A DNA stretch of 61,949 nucleotides, taken from NCBI GenBank assembly GCA_031266875.1, contig JAISAE010000024.1, positions 1 to 61,949 of the forward strand, written 5' to 3'. The translations under genes and the position numbers were made by a program. Under the pieces are notes generated by a model. That model was given only the letters and a program-made list of their open reading frames with translations. It did not search any database and had not been told where the DNA came from. The DNA is from Treponema sp. Its GTDB lineage: Bacteria; Spirochaetota; Spirochaetia; Treponematales; Breznakiellaceae. Positions within the stretch are counted from its first letter, which is position 1; every line of letters starts with the position of its first letter. Positions 8,957 to 18,440 of the stretch are shown here, piece by piece.

Positions 8957-10306
8957 TTACCTCGTCAGTTTCTTCATCCAGTCATAGCGATTGAGCTTGA
9001 TCACCGCCACGATACACTTGATGATCTGGTCGCATTTGAGGCAGGCAAAAGTAACCACAGGCGGGAAGTGGAAGACAAAGGCGGACAGCAGGGCTGATGG
9101 GATAACCAGTAACCACACATGGAAGAGGTCGTTGATAAGCACAAAGTGAGTAGCGCCGCCAGCACGAACAATGCCGGTTAAGACCGACATCTGGTATGAG
9201 GTGCCAATGATGGTAACTGAGAACACGGAGAGGAACTGAATGGCATAGGTGTGGGCCTCAGCCGAGATATTCGGGAAACCAATAGCGAGGATCAGGTCTT
9301 TGGCAGTAAAGATAAGCAGCGAGGTAATAACGCCAAAGCATACAAAGATTACCTGCAAGGTGTTGGCGTAAGGTTTCAGCTTGTCGTAGTCGCCTGCGCC
9401 CACGGTGCGCCCGATGATGACGCCGCTTGCGTTGGCAATGCCGTACACGACCACGCCCAGCATCTGGTGGAGATTGGCGGCGATGGTGTTTGCCGCCAGC
9501 ACTTCAGTACCGAGCCGCCCCAGTATGGCGACCTGCGCAACGCCCGCGATGCCCCAGCAAATGTCGCCCAGAATAACCGGAAAGCCGTACTTGAAGAAGT
9601 CGCGCCGTATATCCGCGTTATGCATGACCAATTCGCGTATCCTCCACCTGAGCGCCGTGTCTCTGAACCGGACATAGCTAAAGCTCACGCCGAATTCGCA
9701 GGCGCGGGCAATGACCGTGGCAATAGCCGCGCCGCGCACACCCAGCGCCGGCAGTCCAAGATTGCCGAATATCAGTACCCAGTTGAGGAAGACATTGACG
9801 CAGAAGCCCACCACCGAACTGATAAAGCCAATGCGCGTATTTTGGGCGCAGCGCATTGACGCCAGAAACACGCTGTTGAGGCAGAAGAAAACGTAGGAGA
9901 AGCAGACAATGCCGATGTACTTGATGCCCTCGTCGATCACAGCCTGCTCGCTGGTGAAGAGGCCGAGTATCTGGCGCGGAATCAGCAGCGCCAGAACCAT
10001 GAACACCAGCCCCACGCCAAAGGCGGACTTAATCGCTATGTTTATGACAATCTTGGCTTTTTGAGAGTCTTTCTTACCGAGGTACTGGGCGGCCAGAACC
10101 ACCAGCGCCGCGCTCAGACCCGCGTTCAACATCTGGAGCATCCACTGTATCTGGTTTGACAGAAACACGCCGGACAGGGCGCTATCGCCCAGGGACCCGA
10201 CCATGAAGTTATCCATGAGACCAATACCAAAGGTGATGAGGTTTTGCAGCGCCAGAGGCACGGCAATTTTCGCTAGTATTATATAGAAGGATTTGTCTTT
10301 AATCAT
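8957..10306 (-). CDS. MATE-family multidrug/cation antiporter
   Basis: Inner-membrane efflux protein of the multi-antimicrobial extrusion family, about 12 predicted hydrophobic segments in 449 aa. The first segment contains the family-typical VPLALQNLITFGIGLMDNFMVGSLGD, and the second half repeats the fold (KYGFPVILGDICWGIAGVAQ). The start ATG at 10306 follows the stop of the YugP-like protease gene by 3 bases, so both are probably one transcript. The exported substrate is unknown. Confidence 0.9.
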   Translation of the reverse strand: MIKDKSFYIILAKIAVPLALQNLITFGIGLMDNFMVGSLGDSALSGVFLSNQIQWMLQMLNAGLSAALVVLAAQYLGKKDSQKAKIVINIAIKSAFGVGLVFMVLALLIPRQILGLFTSEQAVIDEGIKYIGIVCFSYVFFCLNSVFLASMRCAQNTRIGFISSVVGFCVNVFLNWVLIFGNLGLPALGVRGAAIATVIARACEFGVSFSYVRFRDTALRWRIRELVMHNADIRRDFFKYGFPVILGDICWGIAGVAQVAILGRLGTEVLAANTIAANLHQMLGVVVYGIANASGVIIGRTVGAGDYDKLKPYANTLQVIFVCFGVITSLLIFTAKDLILAIGFPNISAEAHTYAIQFLSVFSVTIIGTSYQMSVLTGIVRAGGATHFVLINDLFHVWLLVIPSALLSAFVFHFPPVVTFACLKCDQIIKCIVAVIKLNRYDWMKKLTR

Positions 10307-10309
10307 ACA

Positions 10310-10987
10310 TCAGCGCTGGCTGCGGGAAAGCAGGATGAGCCGGATAAAGCTCATCAGCGCAGTGAGGGCAGCGGCAACGTACGTGAGGGCAGCAGCGGTG
10401 AGCACTTTTTTAACTCCATCAAGTTCCCCCTCGCTTAATACATGATTCTCTCTCAGAAGCGCGATAGCCCGCGCCGAGGCGTTGAACTCGACCGGCAGGG
10501 TAATGACATAAAACAGCACTGAAACGCCAAAGAAGATAATGCCCAGATTGAGCAGCAGGGGAAACGACAGCAGTAAGCCCGCTATTGCCAGCCACGGCCC
10601 GACCGCCGAGCCGATATTTGCCACTGGCACCAGCGTACTCCGCAGCCCCAGCGGGGCGTAGGACACAGCGTGCTGTATCGCATGGCCGGTCTCATGCGCC
10701 GCAACGCCAATAGCCGCGATGGAATTCTGCGCAAACACAGGGCGGGAAAGCCGAAGCGCCTTGGCCATCGGGTCATAGTGGTCAGTGAGCGTCCCCCGCG
10801 TGGCCTGTATACTCACGTCATGGATGCGGTTCACCTTCATCAGCATGGCCGCAACGTCCCGTCCCGTGAGGTTATGGGAACAGCGCACCCGTGAATACTT
10901 CGCAAACGTGGACTTCACGAGTATCTGCGCGATCACTGACAGTAACAGCGTTGGCGCCACCAGTACCAGATAGTAAACATCAACCAT
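10310..10987 (-). CDS. YugP-type membrane zinc metallopeptidase
   Basis: Integral-membrane neutral zinc protease of the YugP family (peptidase membrane 2). Zinc site AAHETGHAIQHA at about residues 94-105 (HExxH) with the third-ligand segment LPVEFNASARAIALL at about 165-180. Hydrophobic segments lie at the N terminus (YYLVLVAPTLLLSVIAQILV), in the middle and at the C terminus, and the length of 225 aa is typical. GAGG stands just upstream of the ATG at 10987. The function of the family is poorly known; its coupling to a MATE pump here is only a positional observation. Confidence 0.9.
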   Translation of the reverse strand: MVDVYYLVLVAPTLLLSVIAQILVKSTFAKYSRVRCSHNLTGRDVAAMLMKVNRIHDVSIQATRGTLTDHYDPMAKALRLSRPVFAQNSIAAIGVAAHETGHAIQHAVSYAPLGLRSTLVPVANIGSAVGPWLAIAGLLLSFPLLLNLGIIFFGVSVLFYVITLPVEFNASARAIALLRENHVLSEGELDGVKKVLTAAALTYVAAALTALMSFIRLILLSRSQR

Positions 10988-11016
10988 TCTAGCCTCTTAC
11001 TATTTTTGTTATATCA

Positions 11017-11246
11017 GCTCAAACACCTTGAACCACTCGGTTCAAACACCTTGAACCGCTCAGCTCAAACACCTTGAACCGCTCAGCTCAAACACCTTGA
11101 ACCACTCAGCTCAAACACCTTGAACCGCTCAGTTCAAACACCTTGAACCACTCGGTTCAAACACCTTGAACCACTCGGTTCAAACACCTTGAACCGCTCA
11201 GCTCAAACACCTTGAACCACTCGGTTCAAACACCTTGAACCGCTCA
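11017..11246. repeat. 23-bp tandem array, TTCAAACACCTTGAA family (10 exact-length units)
   Basis: Ten consecutive 23-bp units of the form GYTCAAACACCTTGAACC followed by RCTCR, with no indels. Only three positions vary, always as transitions. Each unit carries dyads (TTCAA-ACACC-TTGAA, and TTGAACC-ACTC-GGTTCAA across unit borders). It lies between the 5' end of the YugP gene and the 3' end of the M16 protease gene. Unrelated in sequence to the GTGTAG family but with the same period. Confidence 0.95.
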
Positions 11247-11252
11247 GTGAAA

Positions 11253-11280
11253 GGTGCTTTCACCGAGTGGTGAAAGCACC
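11253..11280. terminator. Strong inverted repeat behind the M16 protease gene
   Basis: Perfect 12-bp arms (GGTGCTTTCACC and GGTGAAAGCACC) around a 4-base loop, 34 bases downstream of the protease stop. There is no T-tract, so it may be an mRNA-stabilising or Rho-assisted end rather than an intrinsic terminator. It directly abuts the 23-bp array. Confidence 0.55.
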
Positions 11281-11313
11281 TTGAGACAACCGAAGCGCCT
11301 TGAGACGAGCGGT

Positions 11314-14175
11314 TTAAGACCTGTTTTCAGGGTACAGCACAAACTCCGCTGGTCCGTTCGGCAGAAGCCGCGCTATCATCGCCTGTATATCTGCTGGCGT
11401 CAGCGCCTCGTAGAGCGACAAACGCTGGTTCAGGCGGCTTAACGGCGACCGGTATATCACAGCGGAGTTACCGTAACTCTGCGCGATATAGCTGTTGTTC
11501 TGAAGACTCACCTCGTAACTCTTCTTCAGAGCTTCAACCGCCTTACCAAAAGTGTCCACGTCAATGTTGCCGTTAGCAACCAGCTCAAGCTGCGCTTTCA
11601 CCGCCGCTCTCAGTTCAGCAACGCGATTCGGATCACAGCCAAAGGAGATATTCATCCCAAGCTCGCCGTCAAATGGCAGAGGCTGAAGAGACACCGACGC
11701 CGATATGCCGTAGACGCCGCCCAGTTTCTCGCGGATTTCGCGGGTGAGGACGATTTCCAGATACTCGGTTAGCGCCTCACTCGCGGCGCTGCCAGCCTCA
11801 CTGAATGGCTCGTCATTGAAGTAAGCCATATACACATAGCTCTGCTCTTCCTTGCCCTTGTAGATATTCTGTTCCATCTGCATCGGGCGCGTGATTGACG
11901 TATTCTCCCACTCATTGAAACGCTCGCCGTCCGACGGAATCGCCGCAAGATAGGCTTCCGTATAGTCCTGCATGGCGGCAATGTCAATGTTCCCCACAAA
12001 GGTAAAGACGTAATCAGCCGGGTTAAGGGTGCGACGCGCAAAACCAAGCGCCTCATTGAGGCTTACGCGAGTAAGGTCAGCGACCGTAAGCGGCATAAGA
12101 TGCGGGTCGTTGTCAACAAGGATTCGGTTTACTTCATCACTGTAGTAGGCTAAGGGAACCTCCGTGTGCTGAGAGAGGGCAGCACGGTACTGTTCGAGGA
12201 CGACCGCCATGATGTCAGCATCAATACGTGGCTGGGTAAAACCCAGGTACAGCAGTTCAAACAGAGTCTTGAGGTCGTTGGTGGAAGCAGAGCCATTCAC
12301 CGTGCGCGTCCACACTGAATTATTAAAGCTGATGCTTACCTGCTTACCGGCGAGCTTCTTGAGCAGTTCCTGCCGTGTGTATGGACCCATGCCGGAGGCG
12401 TTGAGCAGTTCCGAACTCAGGCGGACACTGACACTCTGCTCCACCGCCGCGCTGGTAATGCCACCCCGCGCCTGTGCAATCAGCATGATTTGGTTATTCT
12501 GATTGGCGGTTTCCTTCAATATAACTGTAGCGCCATTGCTTAACTCCCAGATGAGTGCGCCGGTTTCCTCGTCCAGCGCCTCCGCCACAATGAAGCCCGG
12601 TACTGGTTCCTCCTCAAGCAGTTCTTCGCTGAGGTCTTCGTTCACCGGCGGCGCTATGGGCGCGACAGCGGTCTGTACTACAAGCTGCTGCACCCGCGTT
12701 TTTGAAGGCAGCATCGGCAGTTCACTATCCGGCGCAATGATATAGATCGAAAGGTCGTTAGTAGCGAAGTATGCCCGTGCGGTCAGGGTAATATCGCGGG
12801 CAGTGATGCCGGGAAGCAGGCGTTGAACAGCGTCTAGTTCCCATGAGATGTCTGGTACTGGTTCGCCTCGCAGGAAATGATTGGTAAACTGTGAAACATA
12901 CGTATCAGAATCCATCCGGTCGCGCTCGGAATCCTGTTGTTGCAGGCTGGACAGGAGCGCCCGTTTAGCACGGTTAATCTCGGCATCGGTAAAACCATAA
13001 CGCTCAATGCTCTGCTTTTCGAGCAAGAGCGCACGAATCGCGTCTTCAACACCGCCGCTCTTCGTGTCCGCAGCCAAAACCTGGAAGCGTGATGAGGCGC
13101 CATACGGTTCAATCCACGATCCCGCGCCCAGATACGGCGCGTCCGGTTTCGTGGCAGCATCGTTAAAACGGCTGCTCATCATCTGCGCAATAAGCTCATC
13201 AATGATAGTCTTGCGGAACGCGGCGAGGTCAGTTCCAGCCTTCTGCCGCGGCAGTTTGTAGTAAAGGTAGGCGCAGGTATAGGGGAACTCCGGGTCGGTG
13301 AAGGTAGCGGTTGAGAACGTCGCGGGTTTTGGCGGCGTGAGGTCGTATTCAGGGCGAACTATAGGCGTCGCGGGTTTTGGCGCGGTAAAGTGCGCCGCCA
13401 ATTCCGCCTCTAAAGCCGCGCCGTCGAAGTCGCCAACAAAGATGAGCGCCATGTTATCCGGCTGGTACCAGCGCTGATAGAATGACTTAATCTGATCAGC
13501 GCTCGCGGTCTGAACGATTTCCGGCAGTCCGATAGGCACACGTACCGCGTAGCGCGAATCCTTAAATAGCGTCGGTATCAACTGCTGTACCACCACGCGA
13601 TTCGACGCGCCTAAGCTCATACGGTACTCTTCCATTATGACGCCGCGCTCCTCGTCAACGTCTTTTGGAGCAAAGGTAACGGCGTGAGACCAGTCGTCAA
13701 TGATGGCCAGAGCCTTTTCTGGTATCTTCTTGACGCCGTTCACGGTCTCGACCGGCACCTCAATGCCATAAACCGTTTCATCAAAGCTGGTATACGCATT
13801 GGCGTCCGCGCCGAAACGCATACCAGTGGAACGCAGGTATTCGAGCAGTTCCGCCTCAGGGAAACGCGCCGTGCCGTTAAAGGCCATGTGTTCGACAAAG
13901 TGGGCAAGCCCGCGCTCGCTCTCGGTTTCAAGCACTGAGCCGGCGTTCACGGCCAGTGTAAGAAAGGCGCGGTTTTCAGGTCGCGCATTCTCCATGATGT
14001 AGTAGCGCAGTCCGTTGGAAAGCGTTCCCTGCCGCGCTTTTTCCATGAACGGCACAGGGTCGCTTGGCCGTCCTAGCCCGCTGTACTTATCAGCTTCAGG
14101 GTTGGCGTACAACGCCGCTGGTAAAAAAAGTCCTGCCATAATAAAAAGGAGGAACCCGGCCCAAGTATGTTTCAT
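11314..14175 (-). CDS. M16-family zinc protease (pitrilysin-like), exported
   Basis: Periplasmic zinc peptidase with two tandem M16 units. The N-terminal unit has the inverted zinc motif HFVEH in GLAHFVEHMAFNGTARF (about residue 95) and the downstream glutamate region ETVYGIEVP; the C-terminal unit (LVVQTAV onward) lacks the motif, as in most members. MKHTWAGFLLFIMAGLFL followed by PAALYA is a good signal peptide, so I start at the ATG at 14175 (954 aa). In-frame ATGs at 14229 and 14298 would add a charged extension and have no better ribosome site. It likely degrades or processes peptides outside the cytoplasm. It is monocistronic, bounded by hairpins on both sides. Confidence 0.85.
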   Translation of the reverse strand: MKHTWAGFLLFIMAGLFLPAALYANPEADKYSGLGRPSDPVPFMEKARQGTLSNGLRYYIMENARPENRAFLTLAVNAGSVLETESERGLAHFVEHMAFNGTARFPEAELLEYLRSTGMRFGADANAYTSFDETVYGIEVPVETVNGVKKIPEKALAIIDDWSHAVTFAPKDVDEERGVIMEEYRMSLGASNRVVVQQLIPTLFKDSRYAVRVPIGLPEIVQTASADQIKSFYQRWYQPDNMALIFVGDFDGAALEAELAAHFTAPKPATPIVRPEYDLTPPKPATFSTATFTDPEFPYTCAYLYYKLPRQKAGTDLAAFRKTIIDELIAQMMSSRFNDAATKPDAPYLGAGSWIEPYGASSRFQVLAADTKSGGVEDAIRALLLEKQSIERYGFTDAEINRAKRALLSSLQQQDSERDRMDSDTYVSQFTNHFLRGEPVPDISWELDAVQRLLPGITARDITLTARAYFATNDLSIYIIAPDSELPMLPSKTRVQQLVVQTAVAPIAPPVNEDLSEELLEEEPVPGFIVAEALDEETGALIWELSNGATVILKETANQNNQIMLIAQARGGITSAAVEQSVSVRLSSELLNASGMGPYTRQELLKKLAGKQVSISFNNSVWTRTVNGSASTNDLKTLFELLYLGFTQPRIDADIMAVVLEQYRAALSQHTEVPLAYYSDEVNRILVDNDPHLMPLTVADLTRVSLNEALGFARRTLNPADYVFTFVGNIDIAAMQDYTEAYLAAIPSDGERFNEWENTSITRPMQMEQNIYKGKEEQSYVYMAYFNDEPFSEAGSAASEALTEYLEIVLTREIREKLGGVYGISASVSLQPLPFDGELGMNISFGCDPNRVAELRAAVKAQLELVANGNIDVDTFGKAVEALKKSYEVSLQNNSYIAQSYGNSAVIYRSPLSRLNQRLSLYEALTPADIQAMIARLLPNGPAEFVLYPENRS

Positions 14176-14301
14176 CGCTTGAGGCAATGAAACACATGAT
14201 AAAAAAGAATAATGCTTATGCGTATTCATAGCTACACTATAATAATTCGTCGCTCTTGCGTCCATTGTTAGCAGCCAGCGACAGGACTCTTGTTGCAAGC
14301 A

Positions 14302-14335
14302 ACAAGCGGCGCACGATGAACCATGCGCCGCTTGT
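14302..14335 (-). terminator. Hairpin behind the Gfo/Idh gene
   Basis: Perfect 12-bp arms (ACAAGCGGCGCA / TGCGCCGCTTGT) with a 10-base loop, 7 bases beyond the stop of the oxidoreductase gene. On the minus strand it is followed by only a weak T-rich stretch. Confidence 0.6.
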
Positions 14336-14342
14336 ACTCACG

Positions 14343-15422
14343 TTACTGTATCTTCACCGCCTGTATCTGCGCTCTCACGCAGAGTTCTGCGGCTTTGAAG
14401 CAGTGATCTTGGGTCATGGCATTCTCCGTGCGGTTGAGACAATCCAGAATAAGCTGACCAAAGTAGGGATAGCCGACTTTGCCTTCAACGTGGTAGTAGG
14501 TTTCCTCCTTACCATTGGCTAAGTAGAGGTGTCCCCCGCCAGAGCCTTTCTGACCAAGCTGCATATACTTGCGCTGCTCAATAAAGCCTTCGGTTCCCAG
14601 AATAAAGGAACGTCCGTCGCCCCAGTTCTGGAGACCGTCAGGCGTGAACCAGTCCACGCGGAAGTAGTGGGTCGCGCCGTTATCGCCCACCAGCGTAGCA
14701 TCGCCGAAATCGTCCAGCTCAGGGTATTGGGGATGCGCGTAGTTGGCGATCTGGCTGTGGACAACTTTCGCGTCCTTGACGCCAGCATAGAACAAAAACT
14801 GCTCTATCTGATGACTGCCGATGTCGCAGAGAATCCCGCCGTACTTTTCCTTCCTAAAGAACCAGTCTGGCCGCCCAGCCGCGCCCAGCCGGTGCGGGCC
14901 GGTTCCCAGCACCTGAATCACCTTGCCAATGGCCCCTTCCTCAATAAGCTGACCGGCAAACACCGCGCTCTCAACATGAATGCGCTCACTGTAGTAGCAC
15001 ATATATTTCTTGCCGGTCTCTTTCACCTTAGCCTTTGCCGCCTCAAGCTGCGCGAGCGTGGTCAGCGGCGCCTTGTCCGTGAAGTAGTCCTTGCCCGCGC
15101 TCATAACGCGCAGCCCCAGAGCGCAGCGCTCGCCTGTGATCGCGGCCCCGGCAACCAGCTTGACTTCTGGGTCAGCGAGAATTTCTTCTTCGGAACGCGC
15201 CGGTATCACGCCGGGGAACTTCTTGCAAAACCCCTCAACCTTCTTCGGGTCCGGGTCATAGACGCTCTTCAAAACCGCGCCAGCCTCAATAAGCCCATTA
15301 CACATGCCGTAGATATGCCCATGATCCAGCGCAATAGCCGCGAAGGTAAACTCACCCTGCTTGACTACTGGATTGGGCTTGCCTTTGGGAGCATAGTTCA
15401 TGCCCTCAGATTCCTTTACCAT
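14343..15422 (-). CDS. Gfo/Idh/MocA-family NAD(P)-dependent oxidoreductase
   Basis: Cytoplasmic sugar/inositol-type dehydrogenase. The N-terminal nucleotide-binding half starts with FTFAAIALDHGHIYGMCNGL, where the usual GxGxxG is replaced by ALDHGHIYGM, a pattern seen in some clades of the family. DKAPLTTLAQLEAAKA matches the family's EKP motif region (here DKAP). The C-terminal half (GGILCDIGSHQIEQFLFYAG) carries the DxGxHxxD-like substrate-site signature with the last Asp as Glu. Ribosome site GAGGAG lies 5 bases before the ATG at 15422. No sugar operon is attached, so the substrate is unknown. Confidence 0.85.
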   Translation of the reverse strand: MVKESEGMNYAPKGKPNPVVKQGEFTFAAIALDHGHIYGMCNGLIEAGAVLKSVYDPDPKKVEGFCKKFPGVIPARSEEEILADPEVKLVAGAAITGERCALGLRVMSAGKDYFTDKAPLTTLAQLEAAKAKVKETGKKYMCYYSERIHVESAVFAGQLIEEGAIGKVIQVLGTGPHRLGAAGRPDWFFRKEKYGGILCDIGSHQIEQFLFYAGVKDAKVVHSQIANYAHPQYPELDDFGDATLVGDNGATHYFRVDWFTPDGLQNWGDGRSFILGTEGFIEQRKYMQLGQKGSGGGHLYLANGKEETYYHVEGKVGYPYFGQLILDCLNRTENAMTQDHCFKAAELCVRAQIQAVKIQ

Positions 15423-15662
15423 ATAGACTCCTCACATACTAAAGATAAAAATAAGTATACCATACCATAACCATGTTGTTCGACCCGCTTACCCCACAGC
15501 CAAAACGCCATAAGCCTGAAGTATGAGACAGCCATCGTGAACAGGCCAAGGAAGCCAGCAGCCTGTTGCATGGCGCTCCGCTTTCCACTGCCAGCTCAGG
15601 CGCTTCCGGGACCCGCTTCATAGAAGCGCACACAAGCGCGACGCCCGTCTGTGCCGCAGTCT
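15423..15662. other. Intergenic gap, no supported gene
   Basis: Between the oxidoreductase start and the methyltransferase stop. A 64-codon frame exists on the minus strand but has no recognisable motif or ribosome site. Nothing else is seen. Confidence 0.4.
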
Positions 15663-16439
15663 TTATACCTGTTTTATCGCTCTCGTGGCGATAAACTGCG
15701 GCGCATATTCCCTGAGTACGCCCGTGTTATCGTAATCTTCATACATATTGGTTAAAACAAACCCGGCTTTTAATTGTCCACCAAGTTGTTCCTCCAAAGA
15801 ATGGCTGAACTGAATGGTATCATATTCGCTGTTTAGCTTTTCAAGCAGCGTATGGTTTTTAAGCGGGTTATAGGGCAGTTTATGTACCACGACAAGCGGC
15901 GGGTTTTCAATATCATCAAATAAGAACCCTATTCCATTATCCATTCCAGCTAGTAACACGCCGCCATCTTTTAGCACGCGATAACACTCATTCCAGATGT
16001 GATACACATCCTCAACATAACAATTTGATACCGGATGAAAGATGATATCAAACTCAGCGTCGCTGAACGGAAAACGCTCGGTCATATCAGCTTTAACAAT
16101 GTTTATTGAATACGCTTCCCTTTCGGAAATGTATTTTTCACTGGCAAGTTGTTCGTCTGAATAATCAAGCACCGTACAATCAGCGCCTAAAGCCGCAAAA
16201 ACAGGCATCTGCTGCCCGCCGCCACTCGCAAGCCCCAGCAGCTTCTTCCCCTGTAACGCGGGGAACCATTCCTGCGGAACGTATGTACGTGGCGTTAATA
16301 ACACATGACATTCGCCGTTTCTCGCTTTAAGATAATCCTCATGGCTGATAGGAATCCCCCATTCCCAGCCATTCCTTACCCATTTGTCAATCATAGCAGC
16401 GTTAAGACACGTATATTTTTGCCCTCCCATAACATCCAT
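15663..16439 (-). CDS. Class I SAM-dependent methyltransferase
   Basis: Methyltransferase_11-like enzyme transferring methyl from S-adenosylmethionine to an unknown small molecule. Motif I is LLGLASGGGQQMPVFAALGA (about residues 68-87), the acidic post-I motif is VLDYSDEQL, and motif IV is FDIIFHPVSNCYVEDV, with the RVLKDGGVLLAGM motif VI region after it. AAGGAGG lies 7 bases before the ATG at 16439, giving a clear start (258 aa). It precedes a repeat array and has no operon partner. Confidence 0.9.
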   Translation of the reverse strand: MDVMGGQKYTCLNAAMIDKWVRNGWEWGIPISHEDYLKARNGECHVLLTPRTYVPQEWFPALQGKKLLGLASGGGQQMPVFAALGADCTVLDYSDEQLASEKYISEREAYSINIVKADMTERFPFSDAEFDIIFHPVSNCYVEDVYHIWNECYRVLKDGGVLLAGMDNGIGFLFDDIENPPLVVVHKLPYNPLKNHTLLEKLNSEYDTIQFSHSLEEQLGGQLKAGFVLTNMYEDYDNTGVLREYAPQFIATRAIKQV

Positions 16440-16460
16440 TTCTTATCCTCCTTCCATGAC

Positions 16461-16900
16461 TATACAAGCAAGCTCACCAACACCACAAGTAAGCTCCCCA
16501 ACGCCACACGTGAACTCGCTTATGCAATTCCGGTGTACCGGCACGCCATGCCGGTACACCTGGACGCCGTTCCGGTGTACCCGGACACCGTGCCGGTACA
16601 CCTGGACAGCGTGCCGGTGTACCTGGACGCCGTGCCGGTACACCTGGACGCCGTTCCGGTGTACCCGGACGCCGTACCGGTACACCTGGACAGCGTTCCG
16701 GTGTACCGGTACGCCGTTCCGGTGTACCAAATCGCCGAATTGGTACACCCGGACGACGAGTTGGTATACCAAATCAACGAATTGGTACACCCGGACGATG
16801 AGTTGGTGTACCAAATCAACGAATTGGTACACCCAGATGACGAATTGGTGTACCAAATCGGCGTCTTGGTACGACCATACGCCGAGCTGATGTATCCAGA
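16461..16900. repeat. 21-bp tandem arrays: short ACAAGYAAGCTC block, then GGTRYACC block
   Basis: First, three degenerate 21-bp units (ACAAGCAAGCTCACCAACACC type) at 16461-16523. Then about 17 units of 21 bp from 16532, each with the palindrome GGTGTACC or its reverse GGTACACC spaced exactly 21 bases; spacer sequence shifts midway from CCGGAC/CTGGACGCCGT type to AAATCAACGAAT type. Because 21 is a multiple of three, several frames on both strands stay open; I do not take them as genes. Confidence 0.9.
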
Positions 16901-16959
16901 TGGTGTAAGTAAGTTTAGTGGCGCCGTCTCAACTGGCGTTTATTGGCAGGCTGAATAGC

Positions 16960-17400
16960 TGGGCAAGCGTGGGCAGCAGGTCAAAGCACGTGGCGTGGCC
17001 GCGGCTGGTACACGAGATACACGGCTGGTGAGCGGCGCTGATACATAGGTTTACGCCGCCAGCGGCGCTGGTATAAGCGCGCTCACTGCTCATGCGGCTA
17101 AAAGGCCAATACGTCTGTTCATTCTACTGTTTCTCAAGTTCAGATATATCGCTCAGGTCTTTGCCGTGCTTAGTTATTCCACTGGCTTCCGCGCCAACTC
17201 ATCCGTCTGCTCTCAGTTCATCGTGATGATCGCCGCGTGTCTGACACGGTTCATCTCACGCTTCTTTGCATAATAGACAAACACGGGCAACAACCGCCTT
17301 GAACACAGTGTCCCACAGCAGATTGACGCGAAGTAACACACCACCGGCGAAATCACGAGTGCTTTGCTCACTCATCAAAACCCTCATGAGGGTCTTACCG
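16960..17400. other. Decayed region with a possible membrane-protein remnant
   Basis: No intact gene. On the minus strand, 17213-17356 encodes a 47-codon fragment (VISPVVCYFASICCG, then RRLLPVFVYYAKKREMNR) that looks like the hydrophobic plus basic end of a membrane protein. A separate frame nearby reads ITKHGKDLSDISELEKQ before a stop. They could be pieces of one broken gene, but I cannot name it. Confidence 0.35.
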
Positions 17401-17402
17401 GC

Positions 17403-18440
17403 TTAAAGCGTATGCTTCACTTCTGTTTTCAGTCTGAATATCGAAGCCTTTCTGCCGGAAACCAGCACGCTTATAGTTTCTTCGATAATGAGGGTGTTTG
17501 ATTCTTCCACTATACGTTTCACCAGCTCTGTCTGCGCGGTCAGAAGCGTGATGCTCCCATGGGGCTTTAGCATGATGGCAAAGAGTTCCAGCATATCGGT
17601 ATAAAGGCGCGGAAGAGGAAGTGGCAGGCGCTCGTAAAGGCCCCAAGGCGGGTCGGTGATGATGGCGTCAAGGCTTCCCGCGGGTATAAGTGAGGGGAGC
17701 GCGTATACATCAAGTTTTCTGATGATAGCGCGTTTTGCGGCAGCGCCGGTGATGGCGCGGCGTGTATACGCTAATGCCTCGTCGTTTATGTCAAAGGCAT
17801 AGCAGGTACGCGCTGGAAAATACGTGAGGCAGGCTTTGGGTATCGCGCCGTAGCCGCAAAACGGGTCCAGAACAAGCGCGTCTTTGGGTAAACGAGCTGC
17901 TACACAGAGCGCGTAGGCCAGAGGCGGCGTCAGTTCCCCCTTGTGCAGGGCCTTGTCAAACGAGGCGTGGTAGCTGAGTCTCTGCATAAACAGGGAACAG
18001 CCTTCGGTTCGGTACAGGAACCAGAACTCCACATCGCTTTTGCTTCGTGAAAGGCGCAGGCCGGTCTGACACGCTATGTGATACTCAGCGTTTCGCCGCG
18101 CGTTTTCGCCAATTGCCGTAAGCTGATTGGCATACGAGGTAATGATCCTGAACGAGCGGGGCGCTTTGCCGGATACAGGTGCGACTCTGAACGGCCGCCG
18201 GCATACTGCCTGTATATGCGCCTCAAGGGGACGCTGGCCGGTTGCCTCACGCAGGTTAAGCACGGCAAAAAGGTTGTTGAAGCACTTATGCTGAAGCCGT
18301 TCATGCGGACAAGCGGTTTCAAACACAAGAGCGCCGTCCAGCGTTTTTTTGATGAGCAGGTCTTGTATGTCGCGCTTGAGCGTGTCCGCGACCAGACCTT
18401 GTAAACCTGAAACAAAATTTGCGTAATAAAGGGCGTACAT
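17403..18440 (-). CDS. THUMP/RlmKL-like RNA guanine N2-methyltransferase family protein
   Basis: Putative SAM-dependent RNA methyltransferase. C-terminal Rossmann domain: motif I LDPFCGYGAIPKACL (about residue 190), and catalytic motif IV ITDPPWG (about 266), the (D/N)PPxG type used by N2-guanine methyltransferases of rRNA and tRNA. The N-terminal part (YANFVSGLQGLVADTL) resembles the start of THUMP-containing homologues such as RlmL/TrmG10. The start is placed at the ATG at 18440 before that segment (345 aa); a longer frame to 18500 is less likely. Target RNA unknown. Confidence 0.8.
   Translation of the reverse strand: MYALYYANFVSGLQGLVADTLKRDIQDLLIKKTLDGALVFETACPHERLQHKCFNNLFAVLNLREATGQRPLEAHIQAVCRRPFRVAPVSGKAPRSFRIITSYANQLTAIGENARRNAEYHIACQTGLRLSRSKSDVEFWFLYRTEGCSLFMQRLSYHASFDKALHKGELTPPLAYALCVAARLPKDALVLDPFCGYGAIPKACLTYFPARTCYAFDINDEALAYTRRAITGAAAKRAIIRKLDVYALPSLIPAGSLDAIITDPPWGLYERLPLPLPRLYTDMLELFAIMLKPHGSITLLTAQTELVKRIVEESNTLIIEETISVLVSGRKASIFRLKTEVKHTL

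Noticed and set aside
15439-15633. 64-codon minus-strand frame between oxidoreductase and methyltransferase
   Set aside because: No motif or ribosome site; composition resembles non-coding sequence.
16305-16958. 217-codon open frame through the GGTRYACC array
   Set aside because: Several frames on both strands are equally open because the 21-bp unit is a multiple of three and contains no stop; no ribosome site or family match.
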